From: Rhynchonema sp. JSB1_4
Lineage: Eukaryota > Nematoda > Chromadorea > Monhysterida > Xyalidae
Length of the DNA: 64,000 nucleotides
Assembly (NCBI GenBank): GCA_030248065.1
Contig: JASAMV010000921.1
Span: forward strand, 54,821 to 118,820
Direction: 5' to 3'
This document shows positions 27,499 through 39,500 of the stretch, one piece after another. Position 1 is the stretch's first letter. The number at the start of each line of letters is the position of its first letter. Under the pieces are notes generated by a model that saw only the letters and a program-made list of their open reading frames with translations, was not told the DNA's origin and made no database searches. The position numbers and the translations under genes are program-made.

Positions 27499-29579
27499 AT
27501 GGTGCTAAAGACGCTATTATTCGGTCACGGCAATGCCCCGAAACCGACCTGGTGCAAAAACAACCTGGTGCCTGGCCTGGATCCGTGTGGAATGAAAAAG
27601 TTCGATTTTGACGCTCTGCAGGTAAATGAAAAAGTGGTAGCCTTTTGAATCAAGAAGTTGAAGTGGCTAAGATGAGGATGAGTGACTCGCTAACATCGCG
27701 AATTCTTCATGCCCTTCGTATTTCGGGTAATAGCAAGTTCAAGAAATGAGAAAACACTCCAGGTCTTTTTTTGTCTTCAGGCGCAATCGTGGATGTGGAG
27801 CTACCGCCCGCTGGTGACTGTGGTGTTGATATTCTACGTCTGGCTGTGTGTGAATGTTGGTGCATAATTAATTGAAAAAAATCGAAATAACAACATATAT
27901 TTTAAATCGAAAGTATTCAAAAAAGTTTGCAGTTGGGCGCGCGCATGATGCGCAATCACAAACCGATTGCGTGCGAGTGGCTGCAGTTTGTGTGGAACGT
28001 GGCCATTGCCGCGTACAGCTGGGTGTCCGTCTACTACATCGTGCCGGAATTCATTGAAACTGTGAGACTGGTGGGTGGAGGAACGCACGATGTTTTGATT
28101 GTTGAGAATTTGCGAGATTGTGAGCTGTACGTACGTGTTTGACAATGGCACGATCGATGGGCATGATAACACGGCGCCGTAGCTGGTGTGGATGGCATCG
28201 GAAGGATCAGGCACGGTCAATCACGAACAAACCGGGGTAGTGCGGGAAACCAACAGACAGCAAACAAAAAAACCCAAAAAAAAGGATCAAAGTACAGTAC
28301 GGTGTTCAATCACAAAGGTGACACCGCTTCCCACCAGTAAAAACTAACTCATGTATGTTTTGCTATGTATAATGGGTACCATACCAATGGGCATGATAAC
28401 AAAGCTGACCGTACACGCACAGCTGATGTTTCAGTACGGTTTCCACGGCAGTCTGTGCACGGTGCGCACGCTGTATGTGGACGGCAATACGGGCTACATT
28501 GCGTGGTTGTTCCACGTGTCGAAACTGGTCGAGTTGGGTGATACCATCTGGTTGATATTGCGAAAACGACCAGTCAAATTCATACATTGGTTGGTGAGGC
28601 CAAGTGTGGTGAACGTTTGTGTTTGCTTTGAACAAGTTTGCTCACATGTACTTGATGGCAATGTCACTGATGGGCATGATAACAACGATGACTACAGCGG
28701 TCACGAACTATAGCCCAATTCAAAAAATCACGTAGTCGGCAGATCTGATGCCTAATATGCAGGTCTTCATAAAATCATTCAGGTACCACCACACGACGGT
28801 GCTGTTTAACGCATGGTTCTCGTATCTGTCGGCCGGTTCTGCCTTCCGCATTGCCATGTGCATGAATCTGTCTGTGCACAGCGTCATGTACACCTATTTT
28901 GCCATTCAACATCTCTGCCGCAAACGTGTGCCTCGTTGTGTCGCTGCCATGGTGACCATGATGCAACTGGCACAGTTTGCCGTTGGCACCTACAGTCTGG
29001 TGAATGTCGCTTATCGGGTTGGTTTGGGGAATGGTCGAAATTCACAACCAGGGCGTGGTTTTTGGAATTTGGGGTATTGTTGGTATTAGATTCAGATTTC
29101 TCAACACGGATTTGAAAATCAAACATACACATTAGGGCCGTGCAATTTCTTTGTTGGTTGACTGACTGTGTGACAATCGAGCATGCGTGTTTAGCAAATA
29201 TGGCATTGCATGCTAATGGGCATGATAACAAGATTGTTGTCATTTGGGACCGAAACTTTGCGTTGCCAAATGAGTGCGATGTGAAAACATCATTGGTGGT
29301 ACCATCCAAAATCCCTGGCCGACAACCAATAACTGCCGAATTGGAAACAATGGCAGAGCGGGTGCCCGTTCTGGTTCTAATGTTTCACTGCGTCCCAAAC
29401 AGATGAGCGTGCTTGGCGAGACATGCGACAGCGACTTGTCCACAATGTGGCGTCACATCGCGATCACCGGTTCCTACCTGCTGCTCTTCACACATTTCTT
29501 CTACCAATCGTATCTCAGCTGTATGTTCATACCGAAAACGAGCCTGAAAATCAAGGAAACACACCTGAAAACCGAATGA
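27499..29579 (+). CDS. ELOVL-family very-long-chain fatty acid elongase (ELOVL3/6-like)
   Basis: Six exons: 27499-27621, 27781-27855, 27933-28061, 28435-28589, 28783-29017, 29403-29579; 894 nt, 297 aa, the usual length for the family. It is an ER multipass condensing enzyme that adds malonyl-CoA units to long acyl-CoA. The catalytic histidine box is HWYHH (H160, H163, H164) and is created across the exon 4/5 junction. It is preceded by the conserved block SKLVELGDTIWLILRKRPV. N-terminal LGARMMRNHKPI matches the LGPRYMKNRKP signature. Later motifs (SVHSVMYTYF; QLAQFAVG; the last TM before a Lys-rich tail KIKETHLKTE) follow in the expected order. HWYHH favours the ELOVL3/6 type over HVYHH enzymes. 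The codon ATG at 27499 fits the family start. Confidence 0.95.
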
Positions 29580-30586
29580 GCCACTGAAACCATAAGCATT
29601 ATGCGAGTGATATTGTTGTTTTTTTTATTACCGAGGTGTGAACAGAATAGGCAACATAAAGAGAAAAGTGACTTGCTCAAAATGCTTGTAAATATTTGTG
29701 GAAAAATGGATTTATGGACCGAATAACCATTCATTGTCATGAAAATTTTAGACTGCGATCATATACCCGTGATTTTGATGACCATTTCGATTTGTTTTGT
29801 GTGCATGCAATCATGGAAATTCAGGATTTATTAGACACTGGCTGGCTGATAGGATGTATAAACAGGTTTTGACTTCAACGTTTTTTGGTGCGGCGGTGGT
29901 CAGGCGATCCGATTTATACAGGGTCTGGTCACCATAACTGATTCTTGTAACATTGACAAGACCCAGTGGCTAAGAAACAGTTGGAGTGCCCGAGACGAAC
30001 GAATATTCAATACGAATGTTTGTGACGGTGATTGTGGACTTTGCGTTTGCACGCTTGGTTTGATTGCGTTTTGATTTTTCTACTTTAGGTTTACAAAGAT
30101 GTGATAAAAATGACAACGAACGATCGCGGACTGGAGGCGACCCTTGATCCTTCAACGCCATTCATTCGGGTCCATGCCTTGTTGTGCGTACCAAACAGCA
30201 TTATCGTCGATTCAAAAACGACTGACTGACAACATTGCACTCAATTCAACAGCATAACGCAGCTTATGTTTCGACCAACCGCCGATATTCCCGTTCCGGT
30301 GCGTTGGGTAATGTTTTCAACTTGTTGTTTCGTTTCTCAGTGGTATTTTTGTCATAATCCACCAGCATTTCAAATTCGGCTTCTCACTTGAACTGCGTCC
30401 AAGTGCACAACAAAGAGAAAAAGCGACCGGGAATTTGAAAAAAATCACCGTTGTTTGGCTGCTGTGCTGCCCCGCCTTTCTATTTCAAACTTTTTGCTTC
30501 TCTGCGCAAAAGAACCTTGTGTTTGTCTGGTGCAGGGGACAACAATTGCTTCCTACCGACGCGGATTGCCTGTTTTATTCGCCGAA
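29580..30586. other. ELOVL 3' flank and DHX36 5' region
   Basis: About 1.0 kb between two plus-strand genes. No coding sequence is supported. ORFs that run through DHX36 exon 1 from GTG or ATG codons at 30435-30455 are out of frame or upstream extensions of it. Confidence 0.5.
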
Positions 30587-33500
30587 ATGCACCCGTATCG
30601 CGGGGGGCGCGGCCGCGGCGGACGAGAACATTTCCAGGGTCGTCAGGGATTTGCTTCCGGATCTGGGACAGATCGAGGTCGGGACCATCGTGGTGGTGGC
30701 GGACCGCCCCGAGGACTGCGTGGCCGCGACATTGGAATGTGGTATGCGCGAAAATCGAAACAGCAAACGGCGGAGCTCGATCATGAGCAGGTTGGCATGT
30801 GGCATGAACTTGGGCTGGCCCGGCCGGGCGCGATTGAAGATTTCGGGAATCGGGCCGGGTCGGGCCGAACACCACCCCTGCCCGAAGCTTCGCAAGTGAC
30901 TTATTTTACTGAAAAATAGGGACTGTTTGTCGAAAAACTAAAATTTCTGACGGATTCGGCAAGTAAGTCATTAGTGCTTGTCAGCAATGGTGTAGCTGGG
31001 GGGGGGGAGTGGGGGCCCCCCCTAGGTACAGTAGGTAGGTTGCCGCCCCTCACCTGGTACAGTAGGTAGGTTGCCGCCCCTCCCCTGGTACAGTAGGTAG
31101 GTTGCCGCCCCACCTAACTTTTCACCTAAAACATTCATTTTTGGCTTAAAATTGCATAAAATTAGCATATTTGTCTGCAAATACCGTAAAAACCTAAATA
31201 CAGCCCCCCCGGAATAGAGCCCCCCCCGTAATACAGCCCTCCCAAAAAGGGGTCAGTGAATTAATAGAGCCCCCCCGCCCCCCGAAAAAAGCCCCCCAAA
31301 AAACAACACCCCCAAAACAGAAGAGAAAGAAGGGAGGGCAGAGGGGCGCGGGCAGGGCGGCGGCAGGCAGATGGTTGCAAGGTACCCTTGGGGGGATGGA
31401 TCCAGATGGTTGCAAGGTACCCCCCTACCCAGCCTCCAGAAGGTTGCAAGGTACCCCTGGGGTCCGAAAAAAGGGTGTTTTTTGCATGCTTTTTTCTGCA
31501 AAATTGGCCGAAAAAATGGTACTTTTTTGCATTTTGGCCGAAAATTTGCCCAAAATAGATATTATATGGTGGTTTGCGCGCGGAGCGCGCGATTTTTGGG
31601 GTTTTGAGGTCGAAAAACACCCATTTTTGCCTATAAAAACCATAAATTGATGGTTGCAAGGTACCCTCCGGGATGGTTGCAAGGTACTTGTACCTACCCT
31701 TCCCCCCCCCCATCCCCCCAAGGGGTGGTTGCAAGGTACCTACTCCTTAGGGGGGGAATCCCCCCCCCATCCCCCCCCAGCCACTACACTGTGCACAGGT
31801 ACATTTATGCACGTTTGTTGTTCGTTCAGAGCACATAATACGCCTCTTATAGACGAATAGACACGAATAAATGCAATTACAAGCGAAAAAACATCCTTTC
31901 AAACCCCTTTTTTGGGGTTTTTAGGGGTATTTCTGGGAACAATTTTTTCCGGTTTGGGTCAGTGAATTAATAGAAGCCCCCCCGGAATAGAGCCCCCCAA
32001 AATGGGGTCAGTGAGTTAATAGAGCCCCCCCTTCTATTTAGGTTTTTACGGTAGGCGAAAAATCGCGCGCTGCGCGCGAAATTAGTGTTTTAGGCCACAT
32101 TTTCTTCAGTATTTAGACATAAAAAATTTCGGTTTCCAGATGACCCCCCCCAAGTGGTACGACCCCCCCTAGCTCGGCTGGTACAGTAGGTAGGTTGCCG
32201 CCCCGCATTTTGGGTGGTACAGTAGGTTGCCGCCCCGCCTGGGTAGCTACACCACTGCTTGTCAGAGGTCGCAATCGGGCCGAGGTCGGGCCTGCCCGGG
32301 CCGGGCCGCGATTTTGGGCTTTTGGCTCGGGCCGGGCCGGACCGGAGATTTGGAGGGCCGGGCCGGGCACCCCGGCCCGAAGCTTCTGAAGTGACTTGTT
32401 TTACTGAAAAAAGTATGGATTTTTTTGTCAAAAATACTAAAATTTCTGACGGACTCGGCAAGTAAGTGATCAGTATTGTCCAGTGGTGTAGCTACCCAGG
32501 CGGGGCGGCAACCTACTGTACCACTAAAAACGTGGGGCGACAACAACCTGCCTACCAGTGGTGTCTGGTCGGTGTGGCTACCCAGGCGTGCAATCAACCT
32601 GCTGTACCACCAGAAAGGCCTGCAATCAACCTACCTACTATACCGACCGAGCTAGGGGGGGAACAAAATTTTTGATGTCTAAATTTTGATGAAAATGTGC
32701 TCTAAAACGCTAATTTCGCGCGCATCGCGTGATTTTTCGCCTATTTGGAGTGAAAATATCGATTTTATACCATTTTGAGCCAAAGGGCGGCGACCTACCT
32801 ACTGTACCAGGATGGCGCGTCGTCAATCTACCTACCTACTGTACCTAGGGGGACCCCCACCCACCCCCCGCCCAGTCACACCGTTGCTACCTAGGTACTG
32901 TATCGGCCGAGCTAGGGGGGGGGGGCGAACAAAAATTTTTAAGTCTAAATCTTAATGAAAATGAAATCTAAAACGCTCATTTCGAGCGTAGCGCGCGATT
33001 TTTCGCCTGTTTGGATGAAAATACTGATTTTATACCATTTTGAGCCAAAAATAGCAGTTTACTGTACCAGCCGCCGGGCAGCGACCTATCTACTGTATGT
33101 ACCAAGATGGAGCGTCAATCTACCTAACCTACTGTACCTGGGGGGACCCCCACCCCCTGCTGCACCATTGGTATTGTCTATGGGTGGGCACAATACCCAA
33201 TACCCAATAAATACCAATACCACCCAATACCAATACCAGTGTTTGGTATTGGTATTGGGTCTAATTCTGGTATTGGGTATTGGGTACTGGTATTGAAGCT
33301 GGCCTGGTATTGGTATTGGGTATTGGCAGTGTAGTTTCGTGTGAAAATACTTGAATTCGGTAGCTGATGCAAATGAGCAAAAATCTGACAAAAACAGGTG
33401 TCGGGTGTCGGGTTTTTTCAAAAACTAGATGTCGGGTGTCTGGTTTTTTGCAACTGTCGGCTGTCGGGTGTCGGCTATACTGGCAGGCGGAAAAAAAAAC

Positions 33501-36500
33501 CGGTTTTTTTCCGGAAAAAAAAACCGTTTTTTTCCGAGACCCGAATACTTTTCCATTTATTTTTCCGTGGGTACCTTTTCGGTTTTTGATCGGAAAAATA
33601 TCGGTACTTTATTCCAATTTTTCCAAAAAATTGTAATGCAAAACTGATGAGTTTTTCGATTTCAGTGAAAAACTGGCTCGAGCACAAAAATTAACCAGCC
33701 CAAAATGGGCCAAAAAGCGTGTAAACCAAGTGTTTTCGACTGACTTCAACACTCTTCAAGAGCACTCTCGTCACTTCGAACAAATTTTGCACTGAAATTG
33801 TTATATTTTTCGAAATTACGTTCTTAAGTACTGGAAAAGTATTTGGAAAAAAAACGGTTTTTTTTTTCGGAAAAAAACCGTTTTTTTTCCACGAAAAATA
33901 AAGAACGGTTCTTTATGACAGTATAGTGTCGGCTTTTTTCTCAGATGTCGGGTGTCGGGCAGTGTAGTTCCTGGTCCGGAGGGGGAACAGGCGGTACCCC
34001 CTTTTTTTCGGAGGGGGAACAGACGTACCCACCTGTAGGGATCGGCGTCGGTGTCGGAAAAAAGTCGGTGTAGGTACCGACACTACTAATGTCGGTGTCG
34101 GTGTCGGTGTCGGTGTCGGTCCACAAAAGTGTCGGTTTTTTTCAGGTGTCGGTAGTGTCGGTCCCCAATTTTTCGGCAGCCAACTATTATTAGAAAAAAA
34201 ATATATTTCGTACTGATTATGTTCTTTAGTTGTCCACAACATATAAAAAAGCGCCAAGCGCTGGTTTTGAACGACCAATTCCTCATACACGGTTCAGTTT
34301 CAATTCTGCAGCAGTGCAACACAACAAGAGAACAATTTTTTTGGAATCAGATTAAAGGAAAGACATGCGAACAGAATGAGAAATATCAATCACGAGTTAT
34401 TTGCGAAGGACACCGATACATCATTATTCTCCATCACATCAGATACACTCAATTGTACAAGTATTGACACGTGGGTAGCATACGCTTCAGGAACAACAAC
34501 TTTTCAGCAGTGTCTGGTTTCAAGCGATTTCGGTACTTCGTGTAGATGCTGGCAGCCAGGCTGAATTCTTGTTCAGACATTGTGCTTGTCGGTGCTGCTG
34601 ATAAGTACCGTTTCGCCTTGGCCTTTTGCATTGGACCTGCGTTTCTTTGCCGCGCGAGTCCGCCCGGACTAGCTTTGCAAAACCTAGTCGGTTCAGAATA
34701 TCAAAATCGGTCTCTTTTGACGCCATTTTAGACCTGCAAATATGCAAAAATGGTTCGAAATAGGTTTAGCTAACAAAATGAGGGGTTTCGGCGACGCTTT
34801 TTATAGTGGCCGATGCCTTTGTACCACTTCAAACATGAAAACACAAAATTCTGAACAACAAAAGTTGCGCTCATGGTAAAAATCCGGTTCGTTCCAACGT
34901 TGAATGTTTCACTGAGAGTGAGAGGCGGACAGAACCTGTTTGTTCCTGCGACAAAGAGACAGACCTATCCTATCATACAAAGTTCATAATTGTTTTTTGT
35001 TTTGGTATTTGATCCCTCTTTTTTCAGGTGAGAAGTACACCAACACACCGGTTTTTGTCCAAAAAGGCATTTTAGGTCTAAAAATAAGTTTTTAGGGCTA
35101 AAAAAGGCAAACTCGGTTTTACTGTCGGTGTCGGTCATTTTTTCACTGTCGGTGTCGGTGTCGGCGTGCTTTTTCGCCGGTGTCGGTACTTTCCAAAAAA
35201 GTGTCGGTGTCGGTGTCGGTGTCGGTCTACATGACCGACGCCGATCCCTACCCACCTGGGGGGAAGGGGGGAGGGACCCGGAAGGGGGGGAGGACCCAAA
35301 TTTGGAGAAAAGTCATTTTTTGAGGTCGAAAATTTGGCTCATTTTTGCCCCTTTTAGGAAAAAAATCTCAATCAAAATTGTATTTTGGCGATTTTTGACG
35401 ACATTGACCTAAAAATCACTCATTTTATGCCTAAAAATGCCTATTTTAGGCCAAAATTTGCCTATTTTAGGTAAAAATTAGGGGAGCAGACGTACCCGGA
35501 GGGGGAACAGTGGGGCAGGCGTACCATCGAGGGGGAACAGACGTACCCGAGGGGGGACCCCCTCCCCCCAGGAACTACACTGGTGTCGGGTACTTCCAGA
35601 TGTCGGCTGTCGGGTGTCGTTTACCCCCCGACCTCTAACCCTATGTGTGTGTGTCTTAAAATTTTTAGACTCCTATTCTCAATCTGCCGCGCGATCAACT
35701 GACACGATTGCACTCGGCCGCAGCTGCATTCGGTGATGTTTCAAAAACATCCAAACCTGATGTCGATGAATTGGTCGGATGTGCGCGGAATTTTCGCGGA
35801 CAAGGTTAGATTCACATCATAGCTCACCAGGGGTGTCGTTGAGAAATCGAAATTTTCCCATACCCAGCCCAATTTTCGGGAAATTTCCCATACATACCCC
35901 CAAAAATCAAAAATTTCCCATACCAGGGGGGTTTTCCAAAAACTCAAAAATTTCCCATACCCGAGGGTAGGGGTTTTGAAAAAATGACCCCAAAAATCTT
36001 CTAAAAGTGCCAAAATTGGTCTAAAAAGTGCTTAAAACAGAGTTTTCTTGCGGTAGTAAGCGATTTTTGACATTTTTGGACGAAAAATGGCCAATTTTGG
36101 TACTTCTCGGGGTCAAAAAGTCATTTCTTAGGGGTGCTTGTTCCAAAAGTGAAAAATTTCCCATACCACATACCCCCGGCCGATTTCCCATACCCCATAC
36201 CAGGGGGGTAAACCCCCCCCCCCCCCAACGACACCGTGGAGCTCACCTCACAGTCGAATCGAACATCAACCTTCCTTTCGCTTCCAGGACCTTTTGCGAA
36301 TCGACGTCTTTGTCCGGATGCGGACTTTGAGAGACAATGTCAAAGCGAATCGATACAACAACGCGAGTCAAAGCTTTACCAAAAACTGTTCTCACAACGA
36401 AGCCAGCTGCCGGTGTACCAGTACCGAGAGAAAATACTAGAATGTATGACTGCAAATCAGGTAACATCATAAAATTAATTTTTATTGGGTTTTATATTTC

Positions 36501-39500
36501 AAGTCGCCTTGTAAATCCAGGTAACAATTGTGTGCGGTGAAACGGGCAGCGGCAAGTCAACGCAAGTGCCTCAATTTATTCTCGATCACGCAGTCGAAGT
36601 TGGCAAAGCCAGTGAAACATTCATCGTGTGCACACAGGTTTGCTGTTTACAGGGTTCTGCCGCGTGAGCAATTTAGAATTTTATGTTGGGTAAGCTGACG
36701 CTTTTCACAATTCTCAACAAATACGCCGTCTGACGCAGCAAGAAAATTTTTCACCATGCGGTATTGCTGTTGGTTGAAGGAACAAATGTTTCTAAAATGT
36801 AGATATTGTGGCGATGAAAGTGTGGCATATTCCGCGAAAAAAATCACTTCGTGAATACTAAAACAGTGTGGTTGATCATTTTGAAGTTCAGACTTATCAA
36901 TCAACCATTTCTGCTTAACGTTTGCAGCCCCGTCGCATCAGCGCTACGTCACTGGCGCAACGTGTGTCACAAGAGAGGGGCGAATCTCAGATGAATGCTG
37001 ATGGCTGTGTGGGATATCAGGTAGGTGCTCAGTTTAAAACCAGTGGTTTTTATTGATTAGGAATGCAAATAGCACTGGAGCTTCTCAAACTGCGCTGGTG
37101 CTGCTGGATCTTTTCGTTTTGCTTGTTTTGAAACCTGCATTGTCCAAAAAATAAAATCCCATATTTGCCGCTATTTCTATTTTGGCCGGCTGGGCTAATT
37201 ATCATGAGCGGCTGTCTACAACAATCTCCGGACAAACTTATTTGGGCGAAGCTGTCATAAATTGCACTGCAAGCTCAATCTTCGTTTTTCAGATTCGTCT
37301 ATCCGAGCGTCTGCCCCGTGCGCGTGGTTCCCTTCTGTTCTGCACCACCGGCATTCTACTACAATGGATGGTGGGCAACTCTGAGCTGCCAAATGTTTCA
37401 CATATCATTCTGGACGAGGTGCATGAACGAGACGTGTTGTGTGACTACTTGTTGATTTTGGTTCGCGATCTGTTGCCGAAACGCCCGGATTTGAAGGTTT
37501 GTAAATTTAACGAGCCGGGAAAATCTTTATTGTAAAATTTTGGCAAGATGACATTATGATAAATAATGTCAAATGAAGCAAGATTTCCATTTCCCCCACC
37601 TCAAAACGCACGTTCGTACCTTCCAGCTGATTCTGATGTCTGCCACTCTGGACGCGCAACATTTTGTCAGCTACATGAACATTGACCGCAGTCAAATTGT
37701 GTCCATACCGGGCAGGCAACATTTTGTGCACGCAAAGTTCCTGGAAGATGTACTTGCCATTACGATGGGACATGATGGTGGTGGCACTGCACAGCGGGTT
37801 GGCGTGTTTTATTTACTATTGTTTAGGTGTTTGGATGTTCGTTTGGCTAACAAGGTATTATCACGAGAATCATTCAAGTTTTCATAAGTTTGATTTACAG
37901 GGTTTGCGGAACATTTTTCTGTCGTAAAATGCTCTGTGAACGATTAAGTAATATTTCCGTTGTGGTGGTTTCTTGCATATTGCACATAAAACAGGAATGT
38001 TACCAAGAATTCGAATACAGTACCAAAAGATTTTCAAAATTAATTTCAGCTTAATGCACATAACTTGCACCCAACTTCATGAATTTAACTCGTTTTTGAA
38101 TGAATCCATATTTTGACTAAGTCACGTGATCGCAGACATTTCCATCAAAGGCCCACGGCCACCGCAGTAAACGACACAAATTCGACGTCGATGAGGCTGA
38201 TTTGATTGCGCAGAAAGCCCACGAGCATGCCGCCTGGTTGGCTGAGGTTTCACGCACTCTCGGACGCAATGTGGCCAGTCGGTTAGAACGATTATTCCAT
38301 TTTGCGTTCTGAATTTGCTTTGGTTGACAAGTAATTGTGTGGTTTTTCGTTGTTTTATTCAGGCTTGAAGAACTCGAACAGTTGAATTCTCGTGCTTTTG
38401 AGCAGGAAATGAATGTGCTGGTTGTTCGTCTGGTTAGATCCTTCAGATATTTTGTCTGTATTTATTTATTTAGTTCTAGCGATGTTCTTGTATCTTTTTC
38501 TAATTTTGACTTGGAGGTTGAGCGCCTAATTCGTACAACTCCATCTGATGAATCGATCCTGATCTTTGTGCCCGGTTGGGGTGAAATCAAGACGCTGATT
38601 CGCTTATTGAACGAATCATCGAGCGTGTCGGCAACACCGAATCAAATTGTGCCACTGCATTCACTGCTGCCGTTCTTGGATCAAATGACTGTGAGTGAGT
38701 GGTTGAAGTTGATTTTAATTCAATGTATTTGAGATTGCTCACAACAATGTCTCTATTACGACGGGATCCGAAGAGACGAGATTTTGGTGTTGTGTTTGAT
38801 CGCACAGTCAGTCCACAACACCGAATCGCCAAATGTTTCACTCACGTATCATAAGATTTCGGAAGATTTGATGTTGTGATAGATAGTCTTCTGATACCAA
38901 TATAAAGGCTAACCACGCCAACACGAGCCCGATTTCGGAGGTGGTGTGATTACAAAACGAATAGAAGGAGAAAATCCTCATGCCCCACGTTGTATCCTAC
39001 AATGTGTTACATTTCCCAAATCAGCAGCCACGTGTGAATGTTTCACTATCTGCCACCTCGGAAATCTGGCTCGTGTTGACGTGGCCTTACTATACAAATT
39101 CAAGTTTCTAATTCGTAATGTTCAGGTATTCGACCGTCCCCCAGTGGGCACTCGCAAGATCGTTGTGTCCACGAATATCGCCGAAACATCAGTCACCATT
39201 GATGACATTGTGCACGTGATTGATTGTGGCAAAGTAAAGATGAGCAATTTCGATGTGCAAATGAATGTGCAGACGTTATTGTGAGTTGAATTGGGGGTGG
39301 TTTTGGGAAAGTTCAGGAAGATCCAAGTGCTTTGCGACACAATGAATGAAAAACAGAAAAGGTATGGGTCCGGTTTGCCGTGCGAGTGTAAATCATTAGC
39401 CGGCTTTGCAAGACAGAACCGGACCAGAGATCGGAAGGTATCGGGTATCTGCACCCAAAAAGTATTGGCATGTTTTTCCAAGGTATCGAGTATTACGCTT

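Noticed and set aside
30435..30899. Secreted-looking 154-codon ORF overlapping DHX36 exon 1
   Set aside because: Out of frame with the RG-rich exon carrying the RHAU motif; it is a shadow of that exon.
31194..31734. Overlapping Gly/Pro-rich ORFs on both strands
   Set aside because: They are translations of C runs and GGTTGCAAGGTACC repeats inside element A.
34088..35225. GTCGGT arrays as a CRISPR-like or telomeric array
   Set aside because: Simple 6-bp minisatellite with no spacers, located just inside the ends of transposon I in an animal genome.
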